Source of the DNA: Tetmemena sp. SeJ-2015
Taxonomy: Eukaryota; Ciliophora; Spirotrichea; Sporadotrichida; Oxytrichidae
Length of the DNA stretch: 11,212 nucleotides
Assembly: GCA_027382625.1 (NCBI GenBank)
Contig: JAJKFJ010014197.1
Location: forward strand, 1-11,212
Reading direction: 5' to 3'
The position numbers and the translations under genes are program-made. The notes under the pieces were generated by a model. That model made no database searches. It was given only the letters and a program-made list of their open reading frames with translations, and had not been told where the DNA came from. This document shows, in pieces, positions 1 to 6,506 of the stretch; within the stretch, counting starts at the first letter, position 1; each line of letters begins with the position of its first letter.

Positions 1-299
1 AAATATATATAAAAGATTCAATCAAGAAGATAGATATAAAGTAATTGGTAATTTAAATGCTTAAATATAATCTTTTTTTTTTTATAAACTAAATTAATAA
101 ATGGAAGACTCGCCACCAACAATTAATGCAACTTAATGAACGAATGTACGAAAGCAAATACATTATTTAAAAATTAAAAAGCGTAAATGCTATGGATCAA
201 TATCTTAAGTACTAAGGCCAGTGTTCAAAGAAACCATCTAATAAATTTTAATGTTTGATAAAAATACAAAATACTTTTATTTTAAATTTCTAAAATCAA

Positions 300-2373
300 T
301 AGATAAAGCTTTAAGTTTATACCAATTAATAAAAAAATTATTTAATCTTTAGAAAGTTGAAAATTAATATATTTTAATTTTTAAACTAATTTGTACTTTA
401 TCGTTGGAAGTTAAGTGAAAAAAATAATTATTTTTCTTCATTTAAATATTCTTTTAAATCAATCAAGACATTCACTCCTCTTTAATAAATCTTTTTAAGA
501 TATAGTGCAATTACCCTTATTTGAATATCTTTAAGCTCACATTTATTGAATATTTATTTGATTAAATTTATGAAAGGAAGTCTTTAATTGAAAAAAAGAA
601 AATTAACATATTTAAAACCAATAAAAAAAATGTTTATTTTATATGGGGCTACATTTTCCTTTTTTGGATAATTTTATAAATGAATCATATATAAATTAAG
701 TGAGCAATCTTTACATAAATAAAATTCATTGATTTTTATATTCAAAGAGTTTATGCTCTGGAAATTTGTACATTTGAGAAGATTTATATACAAGTCATCG
801 TCATGCAATTTATTTTATGAATATAGCTATCTAATCTGAAGAGCTATCATTCAAAATATTTTAAATCATAGTCAATTTCATAGTTTTTACTCTATGAGAA
901 AGTTATAACTTATAAAAAATTAATTTATCATTAAACTTTATACATTTAATTTTAGAAAAAGCACAATAAATACACTTCATTTTCTATAAATTCAATGATG
1001 AAAAAAATTGGTTTGGGAATTAATTAGGAACCAAATTTAAATTATAAGAAATTGATGGAGTTGAATTATTTTAGCTTTAAAGTTTAAGAGTTATAATTAA
1101 AAAAGGTCATAAAGTAATATATTGATTCAAAAGTAATGAGAATTTTTAATTAATCTAAGCAGCTTTTATTTTGTTACATTAAACAATTTTATAACTTTTT
1201 TTTCTCTCAAAATTTATTGAGAATAAATTAAAAAATTAGTTCCCCTTGAAGAAGATTTAATGATACTTATTTCCAAGATAAAAAGATAGATACAGAAATG
1301 AGTATTGATAGTAAATTTAATTATATCCGTATTCATCATAAACTCTTTACCTGATTGTCAATCTTTACAAGTTATGAATAAATAAGAAGTAGAGTTTTTC
1401 AGTTTATCATTTTTATAGGATATTTAAATCATTCTAAATTTATTCTATAATAATTGTTTTCAATAAAAAAATTGTCTAAATAAAATATAACTTAATATGA
1501 GGACTATCCATCTAGTAAGTTGATTTAATGCAATAAGCTTCCTCCATTTTGAAGTTGCATGGAGTAAAATATTTGAGAAGTTTCCTCTGAGATTATGAAG
1601 CTTGAATAGCTAGCAAAAGCAGATGGAGGAAGTTTAACTTAATAAACTTTACTTAAAATCCCTCTTTTAGCATCAGTTTTATATAATAACAATTTTATTA
1701 TATTAAATCTAACTCATTAAATGTACTATAAATCAAGAATTAAAATTATAGCACATTTATTATTTTTTTTAGCTCCTTTACCAATTTATAAAAATTATCA
1801 AAGATATCATAGCATTTTAATTCTCTTTATTGAAGGATGCACTATAACTCTTTGATCAGGACTAACTTTGAATGAGCATATGATATTTAGAAAATCCTTT
1901 TATAAATATATACTTATTTTATTCACAAATTGATAAGCATCTTATGGGATTATAAAGCAAATTAAATTATATAAAGACTTATGATAAGATAATTTGAAAA
2001 ATTCGTTTAGTATCATAACTTTAGCAATTATAATTTTCTTTTTAATTATGGAGAATTATTTATAATCAATGAAAGCTATGTCGTATTTCAACTGATCAGA
2101 ATTCAAAAGAATCAAAACTACTTAATCAGTATTCAAAAAACCTATTGCTCAATATTTATTTATCAAATGAATTTGTCTTGAGAAAATGTAGTTAGCCATA
2201 ATTAAAAAATAGATAAATTAAAAATTGAAGTCCCTCTTTCCTTAATAACTCGACAAAATTCAAATTGCCTTAATAGATGTTCTTCGGAATTAATTCTCCG
2301 GCTGCAGCAATATATTCGTAGAAAGGACTTATATTAAAGGGGTTTATTGAAAATGCTCTGTAGTAACTATCAA

Positions 2374-2410
<37 letters not shown>

Positions 2411-2800
2411 CAAGTCTTTAACCATCTATATCATTGTAAATTAGCATTCTTGGCAATCGACTTTTAAAGCAAGTTTATTGCAGATTATAACCTTGAATAA
2501 TAAATTTAATTGTAATTAAATTAAAAAATGATTATTTTTATATACTCACTTGACACCATTTTATAAGCTGAGTTACTCAGACTGGGTATTAAGCAATCAT
2601 AAAATGTAAGTTAAAGTTTATAATTTCCAAGCAGTGATTTTGAATTTACAAAAATAACTAATGAGAAAAAGTTTAAATTTATCATATTAGAATTAGTATT
2701 ATATACTATATAAATAATATTTTTGAAAGTAGAACACGACAATACAGAATGACGAAATTATAGAGTAGTTCCTCATGAATTCTAATTTATTTATAAATGA
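300..2800 (-). CDS. AT-rich candidate germline gene, many frame breaks, unrecognised
   Basis: I do not recognise this protein. Read on the minus strand with UAR as Gln, the stretch holds successive open blocks in changing frames. Examples are a block near 2370-2140 containing FNISPFYEYIAAAGELIPKN, a block near 1900-1750 containing KLVLIKELQCILQQRELKC, a block near 1380-1140 containing LQRLTIRQRVYDEYGYNQIY, and a block near 1140-930 containing FGSQLIPKPIFFIIEF. They are rich in Lys, Asn, Ile, Phe and Tyr. Frame changes between blocks are what unremoved IESs would cause, and one break has a perfect 8 bp pointer (1111-1137). With TGA as the only stop, long open frames arise by chance in AT-rich DNA, so openness alone is weak evidence. 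On the plus strand, 126-524 is also open (starts MQLNERMYESK). This could be a germline-limited gene, a decayed copy or a transposon gene. Confidence 0.3.
1119..1137 (-). other. Candidate IES, pointer ATTACTTT
   Basis: Minus strand. A perfect 8 bp direct repeat (plus-strand AAAGTAAT at 1111-1118 and 1130-1137) flanks this 19 bp segment, which carries an in-frame TGA. Removing it joins the frame ending IKNSHYF to the frame MTFFNYNSQTLKLKQF, with a consistent reading frame on both sides. Confidence 0.4.
2378..2408. repeat. (AT)n microsatellite
   Basis: An uninterrupted AT/TA dinucleotide run of about 31 bp. It lies between two minus-strand coding-like blocks and is therefore probably inside non-coding or IES sequence. 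Confidence 0.9.
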
Positions 2801-2904
2801 TTAAATATTACCAAGTACTGTGAGTTAACGTTAAAAATGAGTTATTTATTTATTATTTGATAACAATCGATGTTCCAAAAATATATAAATATAAATATTA
2901 GAAA

Positions 2905-3228
2905 TCAATATTGCCCTTTTTTTTGTATAAGTTTATTCAAAAAAATATTAAAAAATTAAAAAATAGAAACTATTAATTGATCTTTTAAAAAAGAATCAAT
3001 TAAGAGTAATCTTTTACAATGCTATTTGCACCAATTTAAAGATTTTATTTATACAACAATAAGATATTTTAGTAACATATTATAGTTATCACAGAACTAA
3101 AAGCAAAATTCGACTATTTTAACGAAAGAAGACTTGGTGGTTCGATTTTTGGTGACTCGGATTGTTAATTAATAAGTAAAAAACTTTAAGAATTTGGCAG
3201 CAGTTAAATTTATTTTTTGGAAAGTCAT
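2905..3228 (-). CDS. Candidate N-terminal open frame of the AT-rich gene
   Basis: This is an ATG-initiated frame of 107 codons, with UAR read as Gln and ending at TGA (2905-2907). It begins MTFQKINLTAAKFLKFF and continues with a basic stretch (RVTKNRTTKSS) and hydrophobic segments. The product is not recognised. It lies just upstream, on the same strand, of the open blocks at 300-2800, so it could be the first MDS of that gene, with the TGA lying inside an IES. It could also be a chance frame, because one-stop codes give frames of this size in AT-rich DNA. Codon choice is much more AT-rich than in the tubulin or P-loop genes of this window. Confidence 0.3.
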
Positions 3229-3357
3229 ATATAATACAAGTTAATTAAAATAAGTTTAATATTGGAATTCCATTTTGAAGAAATTAAAATACAAATTTTT
3301 CAATATGATTTATTTTTAGGAAGTTTTGTTGCAACATTTTCATTATTAAATGGATTA
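3229..3357. other. AT-rich spacer without a recognisable gene
   Basis: This short spacer lies between the candidate AT-rich gene and the 3' end of the membrane-protein gene. I see no RNA gene and no telomeric C4A4 repeats here or anywhere in the window. Confidence 0.4.
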
Positions 3358-4995
3358 TCACAGAGTATATGATAACTTTAAAAATGTATTACTACTTAAT
3401 TCAGCTTTGTTAATCTGTCTTTCTTCTCTAACTTAAGAATTACAATAAAAATTTTAACTTGACTTTTAAGGGATAACAGAAGCCGTTTTTTCTTTTTTGT
3501 GAGAAGACTTTACAGACTTGAGTCGGATTTTAAGTTTTATGCCTGTTTGCTCTTTAGAGTTAATAATAGAAATCTTTGTGGACTCTTCTTGGTGTAATCT
3601 TTAAAAGTAAAATGATTAAAAATATTAAAGCATCTTTCTAAGAATGATGATGATGGATTATGAAGAATTGTAAGTGGAGGCTAATGCGAATAATTTTGGA
3701 AATACTTTTTCTGTCTCCTTGCCAGAGATGATCTCTTTTTCTTCTTTTTAATTGGTGAGTTGGGTTGTGTCATTTCATTTAAATCGATTTTTTATGAAAT
3801 GGAAAAAGACTAAGAGGGCAAGAAAATTCCTTAACTGCTTTAAATATCTTCAGTCTTCACTTTAGACGATTATTTCTTCTTATTGCAGTAGGCCTTGATT
3901 TTCAAGAAAATATCCTTCATCAGAGTAAGTACCAAGTTAACTATAAAAATAAGTTTGCAAAGTTAAACAAGATACTAAACAGGATCAAGCACAGCTATAT
4001 CCAACCCATTTTGGACTTTGTTTCTCCATCCATCACGAAATTTTTAATTTTGATTTTATCTGAATAAGGAAGAAGCAAGCCCATCAAAAGCAAAAAACAA
4101 TACTCATTAAAGAGTTCTAGCTTCAAAAAACTCTTTGATGTAAAGGGTTTGAAATGAATCATGTACACTAGCATAATAAGTGAGGAGTAGATTTGCACAA
4201 ATATTTGCACATGAGGATAATCCGATAGGAATACAACGGTTAAAGAAAACACTAGACCCTTTACAAAGTACAAAACGCAAAAAAGTAATTTAATAATATA
4301 TAAATTTGGAGAGCTGTGAATAATCCAAGCTGCTAAGAAGGGTTATAAATCTCTCCCTGATATTTTCTTGATTTAAAAGACCTCTCAGTTTAGTAATAAG
4401 CAGAATAGTCAAACAAGATCAATAAAATTAATTAAATGCTGCTAATTTAAGGAAGAGCCACGATTATCGCGAGTATAAAGAACATTACTATTTTATCTAA
4501 AGATTCACTCTGTTAGGTTATCTACATAAGATTACTACAGTAAAGATAATTTACTGAATTTAAAGAAATTAAAGCTCCCAAAGAGTAGTTGAGATAACCT
4601 TTAAAGAAATATAATTTCATAATAAGTATGATTTACACATTAAAGAAAAGATTCTTCTCAATTTTATCAATGTGTTGTCTCACCCTAAAGAAATTAGATA
4701 AAGGATATGATAATATAATTTAATTAACTCTGATTTTTAAACAATTAGAATCTTAGATTCTCTAAAGTCTAAATTTTTAAAATGAGAAATTCTTGAATTT
4801 GTAATAAAAAACTTTATGCAATCTCTTGCAAACTAATATACTGAAGAATTTAATGCGTGACAGAGAGTTGACAAAACTTGAATCAAGAGAGATCAAATCT
4901 TAAAAAAGTGATATATATTATTTGGCTGATTAAATATACTTTAAATTAATTTTTAATGGTTGGGACAACCAATATGTAGATTTTCGTAAAAACCC
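3358..4995 (-). CDS. Multi-pass membrane protein, C-terminal part, IES-interrupted
   Basis: This is a minus-strand gene using UAR as Gln. The reading starts without a Met just below 4996 and runs through several hydrophobic segments, for example KIVMFFILAIIVALPQ near 4480, IQLILLILFDYSAYY near 4420 and LVFSLTVVFLSDYPHVQIF near 4250-4200. After these come a motif-like stretch LKLELFNEYCFLLLMGLLL (about 4115-4060), a last helix near 3985-3910 and a long Lys/Ser-rich cytoplasmic tail. The pattern (a helix followed by LE-x-FNE) matches a class of large ciliate membrane proteins with TRP-channel-like C-terminal helices; this is from memory of the type and was not searched. At least two IESs are well supported, one more is possible, and a frame break at 4286-4324 is unresolved. 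The stop is TGA at 3401-3403 if the IES at 3435-3460 is removed, otherwise TGA at 3358-3360. The N-terminus is not visible and may lie elsewhere in the germline genome. Confidence 0.65.
3435..3460 (-). other. Possible IES, pointer AAGTTA (minus strand)
   Basis: A 6 bp direct repeat (plus-strand TAACTT at 3429-3434 and 3455-3460) flanks an almost pure A/T segment. Removal shifts the frame and ends the protein ...PQKSSQRRKTDQQS at TGA 3401-3403. Without removal the frame ends 43 bp further on, so this junction is not forced by the coding frame. Confidence 0.4.
3603..3637 (-). other. IES, pointer AAAGAT (minus strand)
   Basis: A 6 bp repeat (plus-strand ATCTTT at 3597-3602 and 3632-3637) flanks this 35 bp AT-rich segment. 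Removal joins ...NPSSSFLER to LHQEESTKISIINSKEQ in frame, and both sides look coding. Confidence 0.7.
3941..3966 (-). other. IES, pointer TTAACTT (minus strand)
   Basis: A 7 bp repeat (plus-strand AAGTTAA at 3934-3940 and 3960-3966) flanks this 26 bp segment. Removal fuses ...LCLILFSILFN with LVLTLMKDIFLKIKAYC, restoring a continuous helix and tail. A GT...AG intron at this place would give the wrong frame. Confidence 0.75.
4286..4324 (-). other. Unresolved frame break, probable small IES
   Basis: The frame upstream (minus strand, ...GEIYNPSQQLGLF) and the frame downstream (FCVLYFVKGLVFS) differ. Two solutions restore the frame. One is an 11 bp all-A/T segment at 4292-4302 with pointer ATT. 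The other is a 35 bp segment at 4286-4320 with pointer ATTA. I cannot choose between them from sequence alone. Confidence 0.4.
4957..4971. repeat. Short perfect hairpin
   Basis: Arms TGGTTG and CAACCA (6 bp each) surround a GGA loop. It lies at the apparent boundary between two minus-strand gene fragments. It is too short to call a terminator and its function is unknown. Confidence 0.5.
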
Positions 4996-5340
4996 TCACT
5001 CTTTCTACCTCTGGTTGCTATTCCTTTTCTTTTTAAGTCTTACTTTTTATTTTTGAGTTGGAGAGTAGAATCCTTTTGAATGTTATAGTTGGTGAAAGTT
5101 AGTTTTGGTCTTAACTATCTCGAATGGCTCTGATATAGTCAAAAGTGTTCAATTGTTTTGAGTATTTCTGGCTTGTTGATGAACTCTCTGAAACTAGCTT
5201 GTATCTCTTGGTTTTGTTGGTTGCCCTCCTTGTCTTGAATCTTGGCCTTGACATTCTCAATAGTGTTAGCTTGACTTCTCCAAAGAGAGTCTTTGTTGTT
5301 GCTATTGCTGCTGTTAGAGCTGTTAGGTTCCACTTTTAAA
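4996..5340 (-). CDS. Small hydrophilic protein, C-terminal part, start not present
   Basis: I do not recognise this protein. Minus-strand reading: a Ser/Asn-rich run (EPNSSNSSNSNNKDSLW), then a polar, probably helical segment (ANTIENVKAKIQDKEG, ASFREFINKPEI). After a frame change near 5150 comes ISEPFEIVKTKTNF, followed by a strongly basic tail (KQKVRLKKKRNSNQRQKE) ending at TGA 4996-4998. No minus-strand ATG exists between 5340 and 5600, so the first MDS is missing from this place. It may lie elsewhere, or the gene may be a fragment. The tail is in the same frame as the membrane-protein reading that follows, separated only by the TGA. If TGA 5139-5141 were the true stop, the protein would end ...KTIEHF, but the coding-like frame beyond argues against that. 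Confidence 0.5.
5134..5162 (-). other. IES with ambiguous pointer (ATA or ACT)
   Basis: Frames on either side differ and an in-frame TGA (5139-5141) lies between them. Pointer ATA (29 bp removed, 5134-5162) gives KPEISEPFEIVK. Pointer ACT (17 bp removed, 5144-5160) gives KPEILLTISEPFEIVK. Both restore the frame. Confidence 0.45.
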
Positions 5341-5421
5341 TTTAGAGATATATGAAATTAAAAACGTAAATAATTAAAGAATAGCCAACAAGCACTCAAA
5401 CAGCTTCAATTTCAAAGAAAA

Positions 5422-6344
5422 ATGATCGACGATTCTGTATTAAATTCTCTAGTATAATAAGCAGAGCTTTACAGAGAGGACTCACAAAAGATAAAAGATA
5501 ACTAGCTGTAGTAGGATGCAAGAAAATTATTTCTTTGCAAAGTCAAGTCCTCAGGAATCCTTTCACTAGTTTATAAATAAGAAGCTTCTCAATTCCTGCT
5601 CACCACATATATGATAAGTATTCAATTGATCGAAGTGTCATAGAAAACACTTACTATTGCAAATGCAATTAATTAATCCTGAATGGAAAGTGCTTTTATT
5701 TTACGAAATAAGTGTCTGGAAGAGCCATCGAGAACAACTATGGAAATGGAAAAGGCTACCTGATCTACGATAACCACTATTAAGGATACTCACCTCGCTT
5801 TAGCAGATTTCTAAGTTTAACTCTAATAGGAAGCACCTTTAGCTCCTATCACTTTTTCTTCAAAGCCTGGGACCCCTACTACTTCGCAGGTTCATTGATC
5901 GTTCAAGCCCTCTCTGCAATGGGAGTTTTCAATGGCTCGTTAATGAGTACTCTGATAGTCCTTTTATAATTTTGATATTTGCATGTAGTCATTATTTGTA
6001 TTTATATATCCTTGAGATGGTACTGCTTTAAGACAGGGAGAGAGTAATGTTCCTGACCGCAAGTGGACGGAGAGTGATTTGTAAAGTGAGTGAAATCAAA
6101 TACCAGAGCGAGAATAATAACATCATTTACCTCAGCTGCAAGGAGGAGATTAAAAGCTTGAGTTTCAACTGCATGGTCTCCAAGCCAGGCTTCAACACTA
6201 ATAGCTTGGTCCTAGATAAAAATAAAACAAGTGCAAATAGCAAATGTATGCACTTATTTTGTATATGAAAGTTATATAGGGATTATTTTAGATGAGGAGA
6301 TTCTGTTTGCAGTCTCTAATCCTAATGTACACAGAATCGCTTGA
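5422..6344 (+). CDS. Two-helix membrane protein, 239 aa after IES removal
   Basis: This is a complete germline gene: ATG at 5422, TGA at 6342-6344, 923 bp, and exactly 240 codons once three IESs (77, 50 and 76 bp) are removed. Order along the protein: a polar N-terminus (MIDDSVLNSLVQQAELYRED), a short beta-like stretch (ARKLFLCKVKSSG), a loop with GNGKGYLIYDN, two adjacent hydrophobic segments (FLSLTLIGSTFSSYHFFF and YYFAGSLIVQALSAMGVF), then a hydrophilic C-terminal domain (DRERVMFLTASGRRV, IKYQSENNNIIYLSCKEE) ending ...NPNVHRIA. The layout recalls small two-TM organelle membrane proteins such as the TMEM186/TMEM223 type, but I cannot confirm homology. The start is the first ATG in the frame, and many internal UAR codons are read as Gln. 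The gene probably forms its own nanochromosome. Confidence 0.8.
5640..5716 (+). other. IES, pointer AAGTGTC
   Basis: A 7 bp perfect repeat (5633-5639 and 5710-5716) flanks this 77 bp AT-rich segment. Removal joins ...SIQLIEVS to GRAIENNYGNGKG in frame and eliminates an in-frame TGA. Confidence 0.9.
5964..6013 (+). other. IES, pointer TCCTT
   Basis: A 5 bp repeat (5959-5963 and 6009-6013) flanks this 50 bp segment, which carries an in-frame TGA. Removal gives ...MSTLIVLEMVLLQDRER in frame. Confidence 0.9.
6218..6293 (+). other. IES, pointer TAGAT
   Basis: A 5 bp repeat (6213-6217 and 6289-6293) flanks this 76 bp segment. Removal joins ...NTNSLVLD to EEILFAVSNPNVHRIA and moves the stop from the false TGA at 6266-6268 to 6342-6344. 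Confidence 0.88.
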
Positions 6345-6506
6345 CAAGAATAAAGAAAGGAGGAGGAAAAAATTAAAATAGTGATTAAGAAATCGATATT
6401 TACATATTCTTCACTTCAACTTGACACAATAATTAATTCTCCTGTGGGAATGATTAACTTTTTTGCGAAATTTTATAAAATTATTCATTAAGTTTGTTCT
6501 CTATCA
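6345..6506. other. Intergenic spacer between two nanochromosome loci
   Basis: AT-rich DNA with no coding signal that I can support. It should contain the 3' end of the upstream macronuclear chromosome and the 5' leader of the tubulin chromosome. Telomere addition points cannot be seen in germline sequence. Confidence 0.5.

Noticed and set aside
1..3230. A telomere-bearing (TBE) or other transposon
   Set aside because: No C4A4/G4T4 repeats, no long terminal inverted repeats and no recognisable transposase motif were seen.
6047..6268. A plus-strand frame ending at TGA 6266-6268
   Set aside because: Its last part lies inside the TAGAT-flanked IES. The real C-terminus resumes at 6294 and ends at 6342-6344.
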